A stretch of DNA of 64,000 nt from Streptomyces sp. H27-C3 (GTDB lineage Bacteria; Actinomycetota; Actinomycetes; Streptomycetales; Streptomycetaceae): NCBI RefSeq assembly GCF_030063415.1, contig NZ_JASITA010000021.1, positions 59,402 to 123,401 on the forward strand, in the 5' to 3' direction. Positions 57,210-64,000 of this stretch are shown piece after piece (position 1 is the first letter of the stretch; each line of letters opens with the position of its first letter). Both the position numbers and the translations under genes were made by a program. Below the pieces are notes generated by a model. The model saw nothing but the letters and a program-made list of their open reading frames with translations, made no database searches and had not been told where the DNA came from.

Positions 57210-58487
57210 ATGGACGTCATCTCCGTCATCCGCACCAAGCGCGACCGGGGCGAGCTGAGCCCCCAGCAGATCGACTGGGTCATCGACGCGTACACCCGCG
57301 GCGAGGTCGCCGACGAGCAGATGTCGGCCCTGGCGATGGCGATCCTGCTCAACGGCATGAACCGCGTCGAAATCGCCCGCTGGACGGCCGCGATGATCGC
57401 GTCCGGCGAGCGCATGAACTTCGCCTCCCTCGCCCGCCCCACCGCGGACAAGCACTCCACCGGCGGCGTCGGCGACAAGATCACCCTCCCGCTGGCCCCC
57501 CTCGTCGCCGCCTGCGGCGCGGCCGTTCCCCAGCTGTCCGGACGCGGCCTCGGCCACACCGGCGGCACACTCGACAAGCTGGAGTCCATCCCCGGCTGGC
57601 GGGCCCAGCTCTCCAACGAGGAGATGCTCAGCGTCCTCGACTCCACCGGCGCGGTCATCTGCGCGGCGGGCGACGGCCTGGCCCCGGCGGACAAGAAGCT
57701 CTACGCGCTGCGCGACGTCACCGGCACGGTCGAGGCGATCCCGCTGATCGCCTCCTCGATCATGTCCAAGAAGATCGCCGAGGGCACCGGCTCGCTCGTC
57801 CTGGACGTCAAGGTCGGCTCCGGCGCCTTCATGAAGACCATCGAGGACGCCCGCGAGCTGGCCGCCACCATGGTCGGCCTCGGCACCGACAGCGGTGTCC
57901 GTACGGTGGCGCTCCTCACCGACATGTCCACCCCGCTCGGCCTCACCGCGGGCAACGCCCTCGAAGTGCGCGAATCCGTCGAGGTCCTGGCCGGCGGCGG
58001 CCCGTCCGACGTCGTCGAGCTCACCCTCGCCCTCGCCCGCGAAATGCTCGACGCGGCGGGCCTGAAGGACGCCGACCCGGCGAAGGCGCTGGCCGACGGC
58101 TCCGCGATGGACGTGTGGCGCCGCATGATCGCGGCCCAGGGCGGCGACCCGGACGCGGCGCTGCCCGTCGCCCGCGAGCAGCACGTCGTCCACGCCTCGA
58201 CCTCGGGCCGCCTCACCACCCTGGACGCGTACGCGATCGGCGTCGCCGCCTGGCGGCTCGGCGCGGGCCGTGCGCGCAAGGAGGACCAGGTGCAGGCGGG
58301 CGCCGGCATCGAGCTGCACGCCAAGCCGGGGGACCGGATCACCGCGGGCCAGCGCCTGATGACGCTGCACACGGACACTCCGGAGAAGTTCGAGTACGCC
58401 CTGGAGGCGCTGGACGGTGGAGTCCTGACCGCGTCCGAGGACACCGAGTTCACCGCGCAGCCGATCATCCTGGGCCGCATCGCCTGA
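57210..58487 (+). CDS. deoA: thymidine phosphorylase
   Basis: A 425-residue glycosyltransferase of nucleoside catabolism that splits thymidine or deoxyuridine with phosphate to the base and deoxyribose-1-phosphate. Signature SGRGLGHTGGTLDKLESIPG is complete; the phosphate-binding KHSTGGVGDKITLPLAPLVA and VLDVKVGSGAFMKT are present. C-terminal domain with the QAGAGIELHAKPGDRITAGQ lipoyl-like fold. ATG 57210 follows AGGGA; the frame is open from 57168 without support. End of the nucleoside operon, followed by a 15-bp-stem terminator. Confidence 0.95.
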   Translation: MDVISVIRTKRDRGELSPQQIDWVIDAYTRGEVADEQMSALAMAILLNGMNRVEIARWTAAMIASGERMNFASLARPTADKHSTGGVGDKITLPLAPLVAACGAAVPQLSGRGLGHTGGTLDKLESIPGWRAQLSNEEMLSVLDSTGAVICAAGDGLAPADKKLYALRDVTGTVEAIPLIASSIMSKKIAEGTGSLVLDVKVGSGAFMKTIEDARELAATMVGLGTDSGVRTVALLTDMSTPLGLTAGNALEVRESVEVLAGGGPSDVVELTLALAREMLDAAGLKDADPAKALADGSAMDVWRRMIAAQGGDPDAALPVAREQHVVHASTSGRLTTLDAYAIGVAAWRLGAGRARKEDQVQAGAGIELHAKPGDRITAGQRLMTLHTDTPEKFEYALEALDGGVLTASEDTEFTAQPIILGRIA

Positions 58488-58518
58488 TGTGCGGGTGACC
58501 GTATGAGTGCGGCTTGAC

Positions 58519-58554
58519 CGAAGGGGGCCGGCGGATCGTCGCCGGCCCCCTTCG
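58519..58554 (+). terminator. terminator of the nucleoside import/salvage operon
   Basis: CGAAGGGGGCCGGCG / CGCCGGCCCCCTTCG, a perfect 15-bp stem with loop GATCGT, 31 bases after the deoA stop. Confidence 0.85.
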
Positions 58555-58576
58555 TCGTACGGCTCGCCGCGCGCAT

Positions 58577-58903
58577 ATGCACGCAGCGATGAGTTCTGCC
58601 CGCGCCACGGGTCTCTTCCCCGTGGATGCCACCAAACCGATAGTTCTTGTCATCACCGGCAGGGTCACCGCCGCCGACGTCCCCGGGCTGTGCGAGGAAC
58701 TGCGCCTACTGCTGCACGGGTCGGACGCCCAGGAGGTGGACTGCGACGTGGGGGCCGTCGCCGAACCCGACCTGCACACCGTCGAGGTGCTGGCCCGCCT
58801 GCGCCTCGCAGCCCGCAGGCTGGGGTGCCGCATCAGGCTGCGACACCCACCACCCCAACTGAGCGCGCTGCTGCACCTGATGGGACTAGGCGAGATCTTC
58901 TAG
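58577..58903 (+). CDS. STAS-domain protein
   Basis: A 108-residue small protein with the STAS fold of anti-sigma factor antagonists: PIVLVITGRVTAADVPGLCE, then VDCDVGAVAEPDLHTVEVLA and RLRLAARRLGCRIRLRHPPP. The usual phosphorylatable Ser (DLSxxxxxDSSG) is missing; that site reads DVGAVAEPDLHTV. So it may bind a partner constitutively. ATG 58577 is used because the terminator stem ends at 58554; 58589 is also possible. It overlaps the converging sigma factor gene by 4 bp. Partner unknown. Confidence 0.7.
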   Translation: MHAAMSSARATGLFPVDATKPIVLVITGRVTAADVPGLCEELRLLLHGSDAQEVDCDVGAVAEPDLHTVEVLARLRLAARRLGCRIRLRHPPPQLSALLHLMGLGEIF

Positions 58904-59943
58904 CCGGCCGCCGGGCCCTCCTCGGTTGAGGACGTCTCGATGGAGGACGTGCCCGCTCCCGACGCGTCGAGGTGCTCCGGCAGGTCGAACAGCGGGAACC
59001 ATCGCTTCGTGTCGAGGAAGGACGTGATCCCGGAGACCTTGCCCTCGACGATCTCGATGACCATGAGCGCCCACGGGTCGAAGCCGTCGCCCGACGGGCG
59101 CGGGTGGTAATGGGCGAAGGCCGGTGTGCCGTTCGCCACGACCGGCACGAGGCGCGAGCCGCGGCAGACCTCGCCGACGCCCAGCATCCAGCCGACGATG
59201 TCGTCGTGGCCGCGCAGCCACAGGTCGTACGGGGGCATGGAGAGCGTGGCGTCCTCATGGAGGAGGGCGGTCAGCGCGGCCATGTCGTACCCCTCGAAGG
59301 CCGCGACGTACCGGTCGAGGAGCTTGCGCTGCTCCTCGTCCAGCGGATTCTCCGTGGCCGTGTCCTGCGTCCCGCCGTGCTCGGCGAGTGTGGCGCGGGC
59401 CCGCTGGAGCGCACTGTTGACCGAAGCGACCGTTGTGTCGAGCAGCTCGGCCACCTCACTGGCCTTCCAGGCGAGCACCTCCCGCAGGATCAGCACCGCC
59501 CGCTGCTTCGGCGGCAGGTGCTGGAGCGCCGCGACGAACGCGAGGCGGATCGACTCCCGCTTCACCGCCGTGTCCGCCGGGTCGGCCACCGAGGGCAGCA
59601 CCCGGCCGTCCGGCACCGGCTCCAGCCAGGTGACCTCCGGACGGGAATTGAGCGCGGCCTGCGCCACCGGCGTCGCGGCCGTGAGGTCCATCGGGCGGGC
59701 CCGGCGATTGCCCGCGTTCAGCGAGTCCATGCAGACGTTCGTCGCGATGCGGTACAGCCAGGAGCGCAGCGACGACCGCCCCTCGAACTTGTCGATGCTG
59801 CGCCACGCCCGCACCAGCGTGTCCTGCACCGCGTCCTCGGCCTCGAAGGCCGAACCGAGCATCCGGTAGCAATAACCGGTCAGCTCCGTCCGGTGGTCCT
59901 CCAGCCGGGAGTCGAGATCCGTCGTCGCGGCAATGTCACTCAT
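58900..59943 (-). CDS. ECF sigma factor with C-terminal SnoaL-like domain (TIGR02960-like)
   Basis: A 347-residue sigma factor. Region 2: GYCYRMLGSAFEAEDAVQDT, then LVRAWRSIDKFEGRSSLRSW and LYRIATNVCMDSL. The linker VTWLEPVPDGRVLP is typical of the TIGR02960 group. Region 4: LQHLPPKQRAVLILREVLAW with VASVNSALQRARATL. The C-terminal 120 residues form a SnoaL/NTF2-like domain (LLDRYVAAFEGYDMAALTAL...DIVGWMLG), which in this and related groups controls activity instead of a separate anti-sigma factor. ATG 59943 follows AGGGGCGG. From memory, S. coelicolor has an ECF gene at this place (SCO4895). Confidence 0.86.
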   Translation of the reverse strand: MSDIAATTDLDSRLEDHRTELTGYCYRMLGSAFEAEDAVQDTLVRAWRSIDKFEGRSSLRSWLYRIATNVCMDSLNAGNRRARPMDLTAATPVAQAALNSRPEVTWLEPVPDGRVLPSVADPADTAVKRESIRLAFVAALQHLPPKQRAVLILREVLAWKASEVAELLDTTVASVNSALQRARATLAEHGGTQDTATENPLDEEQRKLLDRYVAAFEGYDMAALTALLHEDATLSMPPYDLWLRGHDDIVGWMLGVGEVCRGSRLVPVVANGTPAFAHYHPRPSGDGFDPWALMVIEIVEGKVSGITSFLDTKRWFPLFDLPEHLDASGAGTSSIETSSTEEGPAAG

Positions 59944-60132
59944 CGGGTCCGCCCCTGTCGCCCAAATCCGCCAGTACTCCAGCGATTTGGAACTTACCGC
60001 AGGGGACTGACAGTCAGGCCCGTACGGCGAGAACACCGACTCGAACCGGGCACCCGCAAGTGGCGTGACAGCCCGGAACCGGGGGCCCGACAGCGGCCCC
60101 TCAAGGCTCCGTACGAGCCCCGGGCGACATCC

Positions 60133-61440
60133 TCAGCGCTGCCCCGCCGCGGCCGGCACACCGCGCCGGCCGCTCCGGCGCCCTTCTCGCAGTTCGGCGC
60201 GCGCGACCCGCGTCCCGTACAGCGTGATCGACACGACCCCGAGCACGGCCACCAGGCCGAGGAGCACGGTCGCCGCCCAGCCCCCGGCGTGGAACGCCAC
60301 CGCGCCCAGCGTGCCGCCCACGCTGCTGCCCAGGTAGTACGCCGACTGGTACAGCGCCGAAGCCTGCGCGCGGCCCGTCTTCGCCGTACGGCTCACCGAG
60401 GAGGACGCCACCGCGTGCCCCGCGAAGAAGCCCGCCGTGATCAGGACAAGGCCGACCAGCACCGCGGCCGGCGTGTCGGCCAGCGAAAGCAGCAGTCCGG
60501 CGGCGGTGGTGCCGACCGCCAGGTACAGCGCACCCCGCCGTCCGGTGCGGGCGACCAGCCGGCCGGCCGCGGCGGAGGAGACCGTCCCCACCAGGTAGAC
60601 CAGGAAGATCGAGCCGATCACGCCCTGCGGCAGGTTGAACGGGGCGGCCACCAGCCGGTAGCCGATCACCGTGTAGACCGCGCCGAAGACCGTCATGAAC
60701 AGCGCGCCGATCGCGTACAGCCGCAGCAGCAGCGGATCGGCCAGATGGCCGCGCACGGTCTTCGCCAGCGCCCGCGGGTTCAGTGAACCCCGGGTGAAGT
60801 GCCGTGCCTTCGGCAGCAGCAGCCGGAACACCACGGCGCACAGCAGCGCCATCACGCCGACGGCGGCGAGCCCGGCCCGCCACCCCCAGGCCTGCGCCAC
60901 CCAGCCGGTGACGATCCGGCCGCTCATGCCGCCGATCGAGTTCCCCGCGACGAACAGTCCGATCGCGGCGACCAGGGCCTTCGGCCGGATCTCCTCCGCC
61001 AGATACGCCATGGCCGAGGCCGGCAGCCCGGCGAGCGCCGCACCCTGCACGGCGCGCAGCGCCACCAGCCACTCGATCGAGGGTGCGAACGGCACCAGCA
61101 TCCCGACCACGACCGCCACCACCAGCGACACCGTCATCAGCGTGCGCCGCCCGAACCGCTCGGACAGGGCGCTCAGCGGCAGCACGAACAGAGCGAGCGC
61201 GCCGGTGGCCGCGGACACCGTCCAACTGGCCTGCCCCGCCGTCACATCGAAGTCGGCGGAGATCGCGGGCAGCAGAGCCTGGGTGGAGTAGAGGAGGGCG
61301 AAGGTCGCCATTCCGGCGGCGAAGAGCGCGAAGCTCATGCGGCGGTAGCCGGGGGACGAGGGGGCGAGACGGGAGTCGGTGTCAACAACGGTGTCGGCGG
61401 CCACGCGGCTGGTGGACGCCTTGGTACTGGCGGAAGGCAT
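60133..61440 (-). CDS. MFS transporter (DHA1 / arabinose-efflux-permease-like)
   Basis: A 435-residue, 12-helix exporter. After a cytoplasmic N-terminus comes FALFAAGMATFALLYSTQAL, then LPAISADFDVTAGQASWTVS; motif A is LSALSERFGRRTLMTVSLVV; FFAGHAVASSSVSRTAKTGR is a family-specific loop before helix 11. The N-terminus resembles YnfM-type transporters. It is divergent to a LysR gene with only 62 bp between starts, so the LysR protein very likely controls it. Substrate unknown. Confidence 0.87.
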   Translation of the reverse strand: MPSASTKASTSRVAADTVVDTDSRLAPSSPGYRRMSFALFAAGMATFALLYSTQALLPAISADFDVTAGQASWTVSAATGALALFVLPLSALSERFGRRTLMTVSLVVAVVVGMLVPFAPSIEWLVALRAVQGAALAGLPASAMAYLAEEIRPKALVAAIGLFVAGNSIGGMSGRIVTGWVAQAWGWRAGLAAVGVMALLCAVVFRLLLPKARHFTRGSLNPRALAKTVRGHLADPLLLRLYAIGALFMTVFGAVYTVIGYRLVAAPFNLPQGVIGSIFLVYLVGTVSSAAAGRLVARTGRRGALYLAVGTTAAGLLLSLADTPAAVLVGLVLITAGFFAGHAVASSSVSRTAKTGRAQASALYQSAYYLGSSVGGTLGAVAFHAGGWAATVLLGLVAVLGVVSITLYGTRVARAELREGRRSGRRGVPAAAGQR

Positions 61441-61502
61441 GTGACGAACGTAGACACAGCCGCTTCATGCGTCCAATGCACAAACTCGCGATAATCAATC
61501 CC
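61441..61502. promoter_or_regulatory. LysR/MFS divergent regulatory region
   Basis: A 62-bp AT-richer gap. ATGCGTCCAATGCAC is a T-N11-A-like imperfect dyad at about 61467-61481, and GCGATAATCAATC follows closer to the lysR start. A LysR-type operator serving both genes is likely here. Confidence 0.4.
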
Positions 61503-62477
61503 ATGGCGCATAAGCAGAGCTCACAGCCCCGGCTGTCACCCAGCGGTTACGAAGAAGACATCCAGCAGGTACTCGCCCCGCGCCTCGCGTACTTCGCCGC
61601 GGTCGCCCGCCACGAGCACGTCACACGCGCCGCGCACGAACTGGCCGTGCCCCAGTCGACGCTGTCGCGCGCCATGGTCAGGCTGGAGGAGGACCTGGGC
61701 GTCGCCCTGTTCGCCCGCAAGGGCCGCACGGTCTCCCTCACCCCGGCGGGCCGCACTTTCCTCACCACGGTCGAGCGCGCGCTGGCCGAGGTCGAGCGGG
61801 CCGCCGACTCGGTACGGGCCGACGCCGATCCGGCCACCGGCAAGGTCGCCTTCGGCTTCCTGCACACCATGGGCTCCGAGACCGTACCCAGCCTGATCCG
61901 CGCTTTCCGCGTCGACCATCCGCGCGTACGGTTCCAACTCGTCCAGAACTACGGCGAAGCCATGATCGAACGGCTGCGCGCGGGCGACCTGGACCTCTGC
62001 CTGACCTCCCCGATCCCCACCGCGCCCGACCTGATGGCCCGTCGTCTCGACGAGCAGCGGCTGCGCCTGGTCGTCCCGGACGACCACCGGCTGGCCGGAC
62101 GCAAGCGGGTGCGTCTCGCGGAGGCGGCCGATGAGACCTTCGTGACCCTGGAACCGGGCTACGGCCTGCGCCGGATCACCGACGACCTGTGCGCCGAAGC
62201 GGGTTTCCGGCCGAAGGTCGCGTTCGAGGGGGAGGAGGCGGAGACCCTGCGCGGCCTGGTCGCGGCCGGCCTCGGCGTCGCCCTGCTGCCGCCGCCCGCG
62301 GTGGCCAGACCCGGCGTCGTGGAACTCACCGTCACGGCGCCCCGCGCGGTGCGCGAGATCGGCGTCGCCTGGCTGGACGGCCACCCGGACACGCCCCCGG
62401 TGGCCGCGTTCAAACGCTTTCTGCTCTCGCGCCGAGGCCATTTGCTGCCCGGGGTGGCCGAGGGGGTCACGGGCTGA
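61503..62477 (+). CDS. LysR-family transcriptional regulator
   Basis: A 324-residue LTTR. Winged helix: LAPRLAYFAAVARHEHVTRA, AHELAVPQSTLSRAMVRLEE, DLGVALFARKGRTVSLTPAG, with the usual order of helices. Effector domain: VAFGFLHTMGSETVPSLIRA, ERLRAGDLDLCLTSPIP and LVAAGLGVALLPPPAV. The starting ATG is at 61503. Divergent from the MFS transporter, its probable target. Overlaps the Ca2+/H+ antiporter gene at the 3' ends by 11 bp. Confidence 0.9.
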   Translation: MAHKQSSQPRLSPSGYEEDIQQVLAPRLAYFAAVARHEHVTRAAHELAVPQSTLSRAMVRLEEDLGVALFARKGRTVSLTPAGRTFLTTVERALAEVERAADSVRADADPATGKVAFGFLHTMGSETVPSLIRAFRVDHPRVRFQLVQNYGEAMIERLRAGDLDLCLTSPIPTAPDLMARRLDEQRLRLVVPDDHRLAGRKRVRLAEAADETFVTLEPGYGLRRITDDLCAEAGFRPKVAFEGEEAETLRGLVAAGLGVALLPPPAVARPGVVELTVTAPRAVREIGVAWLDGHPDTPPVAAFKRFLLSRRGHLLPGVAEGVTG

Positions 62478-63567
62478 CGGCGAGCACCAGGTACGCAGCG
62501 AACAGCGAGAGGTGTACGCCGCCCTGGAGCGGGGTGGCCCGCCCCGGCACGATGGTCAGCGTGCCGACGGCCACGGTGAGCGTCAGCAGGACCAGGTGGG
62601 TCGCGCCGAGCCCGAGCAGCAGCGGCCCGTCCATCCAGATGGAGGCGATGGCCACCGCGGGGATTGTCAGCCCGATGCTGGCCATGGCCGAACCGAGTGC
62701 CAGGTTCAGGCTTGTCTGCACCCGGTCGCGGCGGGCGGACCGTACGGCGGCGATCGACTCGGGCAGGAGCACGAGCAGCGCGATGATGACACCCACGACG
62801 GAAGCCGGCATACCGGCGGCCTCGACCCCGGCCTCGATGGTCGGCGACACCCCCTTCGCCAGACCCACCACCGCGACCAGGGAAATCGCCAGCAGCCCGA
62901 GACTGATCCGCGAGACGCGCTGGGTCGGCGGGTCGGCGTGCTCCTCTCCGTCGATCACCTTGCCCTGGGTGGTCACCGGCAGGAAGTAGTCGCGGTGCCG
63001 CCAGGTCTGGGTCATCACGAACAGCCCGTACAGCAGCACGGCGGCGACCGCGGCGAAGATGAGCTGGGCGGGGGTGAACTCGGGCCCCGGGGTGCTGGTG
63101 GTGAACGTCGGCAGCGCCAGGCTCAGCCCCGCCAGCGTCGCCACGGTCGCGAACGCCGCGCCCGTCCCCTCCGCGTTGAACACCGCCACCTTCCGCTTCA
63201 GTGAGCCGACCAGCAGCGAGACGCCGACGATGCCGTTGCAGGTGATCATCACGGCGGCGAAGACGGTGTCGCGGGCGAGCGAGCTGCTCTTGTCGCCGCC
63301 GTCGGCCATGAGGGTGACGATCAGCGCGACCTCGATGATCGTCACGGCCACGGCGAGGACGAGCGAACCGAAGGGTTCACCCACCCGGTGGGCCACGACC
63401 TCGGCGTGATGCACAGCGGCGAGTACCGCCCCGGCGAGGAAGCACGCGAGGAGCGCGACCACGGGCCCCGGCAGCGACCGGCCCCAGGCGAAGACCAGGA
63501 GGACGACGGCCAGTACGGGAAGGGCCGTCGCCCAGTGCTTGACGCGGATGCGGACCAGACGGCTCAT
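62467..63567 (-). CDS. calcium:proton antiporter (CaCA family, ChaA-like)
   Basis: A 366-residue, 11-helix exchanger. The two alpha repeats show the CAX motif: VHHAEVVAHRVGEPFGSLVL (first, with GEPFGS) and VGVIIALLVLLPESIAAVRS followed by NLALGSAMASIGLTIPAVAI (second). An acidic loop between halves (VIDGEEHADPPTQ) is short. Exchange of Ca2+ or K+/Na+ for protons is expected. ATG 63567. It stands alone; converges with lysR. Confidence 0.88.
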   Translation of the reverse strand: MSRLVRIRVKHWATALPVLAVVLLVFAWGRSLPGPVVALLACFLAGAVLAAVHHAEVVAHRVGEPFGSLVLAVAVTIIEVALIVTLMADGGDKSSSLARDTVFAAVMITCNGIVGVSLLVGSLKRKVAVFNAEGTGAAFATVATLAGLSLALPTFTTSTPGPEFTPAQLIFAAVAAVLLYGLFVMTQTWRHRDYFLPVTTQGKVIDGEEHADPPTQRVSRISLGLLAISLVAVVGLAKGVSPTIEAGVEAAGMPASVVGVIIALLVLLPESIAAVRSARRDRVQTSLNLALGSAMASIGLTIPAVAIASIWMDGPLLLGLGATHLVLLTLTVAVGTLTIVPGRATPLQGGVHLSLFAAYLVLAVSP

Positions 63568-63668
63568 GCTCCCGACCCTGACAGATCCGGCCCCGACCGA
63601 CGGCTGCGGCGCGCGCGCGTCGTGCGGTGGGCGGGCGCGGGCGCGGCGGCGGCGCTAGCGTCGTCCCC

Positions 63669-63962
63669 ATGTCAGCAACGGACCCCAGGCCGCGTCCCGG
63701 CCCTCCCGCCCACCCCCGCGCCTACACGGTGGAGCTCAAGCCCCGCACGGCTGACGAGGACGGCCACACCGATCACGGAGCCACCCTGCGCGTCGCGGCG
63801 GTGGTGGCGACCGGCAAGTGGGGCGCGAGCGGCTATCCGCGCTACGAGGGCGACGGCGTCCAGGCCGAGATCGACCCCCGCACCCGGACGGTGGAAGCGG
63901 TCACGGTCGATGGCGAGGAACTGCCGTACGGCTGGATGGTGGAGGTCTCGGAGGACGCGTGA
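63669..63962 (+). CDS. small hypothetical protein
   Basis: A 97-residue soluble protein. A Pro-rich start (DPRPRPGPPAHPRAY) is followed by a beta-rich domain: TVELKPRTADEDGHTDHGAT, LRVAAVVATGKWGASGYPRY and EVDGEELPYGWMVEV-like end (TVDGEELPYGWMVEVSEDA). I do not know a family name. ATG 63669 is the first good start; no strong ribosome-binding site is seen. The reading frame's third-position GC is very high, so it is coding. Confidence 0.65.
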   Translation: MSATDPRPRPGPPAHPRAYTVELKPRTADEDGHTDHGATLRVAAVVATGKWGASGYPRYEGDGVQAEIDPRTRTVEAVTVDGEELPYGWMVEVSEDA

Positions 63963-64000
63963 CGGGTGCCTGCGGCGCTGTTCCCCACCCCGCCCCTTCC
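63963..64000. repeat. repeat family A, copy 2 (cut by the window end)
   Basis: GTGCCTGCGGCGCTGTTCCC...CCCGCCCCTTCC matches the reverse complement of 8638-8675 with about three differences over 37 bases. It begins right after a gene stop, as interspersed intergenic repeats do. Confidence 0.65.

Noticed and set aside
1..64000. CRISPR arrays, tRNA or rRNA genes
   Set aside because: No regularly spaced identical repeats with unique spacers, and no cloverleaf or rRNA signature sequences were seen on either strand.

Overview
The window is chromosomal DNA from a high-GC actinomycete, almost certainly a Streptomyces. Evidence: strong G/C third-position bias, many GTG starts, 1-8 bp translational overlaps, and a gene order that, from memory, follows the S. 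coelicolor SCO484x-SCO490x region (dacA-like / small membrane protein / metallophosphoesterase, sdhCDAB, paired ECF sigma loci, nonulosonate cluster, BMP-type nucleoside transporter with cdd and deoA). No rRNA, tRNA or CRISPR array was recognised.

Layout. 0-4.6 kb: divergent decaprenylphosphoryl-arabinose type locus (dprE1, partial dprE2; PAP2, ubiA, GtrA, BrkB). 4.6-7.6 kb: D,D-carboxypeptidase, small membrane protein, metallophosphoesterase. 7.7-12.4 kb: decay zone with a frameshifted, truncated peptide-binding protein cut by a palindromic repeat, a TetR regulator, a DUF4132 protein, and fused MFS/MarR remnants. 12.4-16.5 kb: a membrane protein and the succinate dehydrogenase operon with a clear terminator. 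16.6-20.4 kb: OHCU-decarboxylase-like protein, DUF4328 protein, two hypotheticals and an FG-GAP fragment. 20.5-22.2 kb and 37.4-39.3 kb: two paralogous ECF sigma factor / membrane protein pairs.

Between these pairs sits a roughly 15-kb accessory island (22.19-37.19 kb). It is bounded by a 21-bp direct repeat, and near each end lie two direct copies of an 8-bp motif with an 11-bp period. Cargo: TetR-MFS exporter; an NmtR-type Ni/Co sensor with a P1B-4 metal ATPase; several His-rich secreted or membrane proteins; a DUF305 lipoprotein; a cysteine-synthase-like enzyme with an MFS exporter; BlaI with an M56 protease; an NlpC/P60 hydrolase with a structured leader; and a CsoR-like copper operator in front of a 49-residue His-rich peptide gene. 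No integrase was found. The island reads as a metal-homeostasis and efflux module.

39.4-42.7 kb: L,D-transpeptidase, then a second decay zone with fragments of methylmalonyl-CoA mutase, a beta-lactamase-type hydrolase and an ECF sigma factor around a MarR regulator and a small secreted protein. 42.7-49.9 kb: a nonulosonic-acid (Kdn/sialic-acid-like) glycopolymer cluster: polysialyltransferase-like protein and GT2 on the minus strand; two further candidate transferases, a NeuA-HAD fusion and NeuB on the plus strand. 50.0-58.5 kb: M20 amidohydrolase, then a nucleoside import and salvage operon (BMP lipoprotein, ABC ATPase, two permeases, cytidine deaminase, thymidine phosphorylase) ending at a 15-bp-stem terminator. 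58.5-64 kb: STAS protein, ECF sigma factor with SnoaL-like tail, MFS/LysR divergent pair, Ca2+/H+ antiporter, a small hypothetical, and the start of a second copy of the repeat seen at 8.5 kb.
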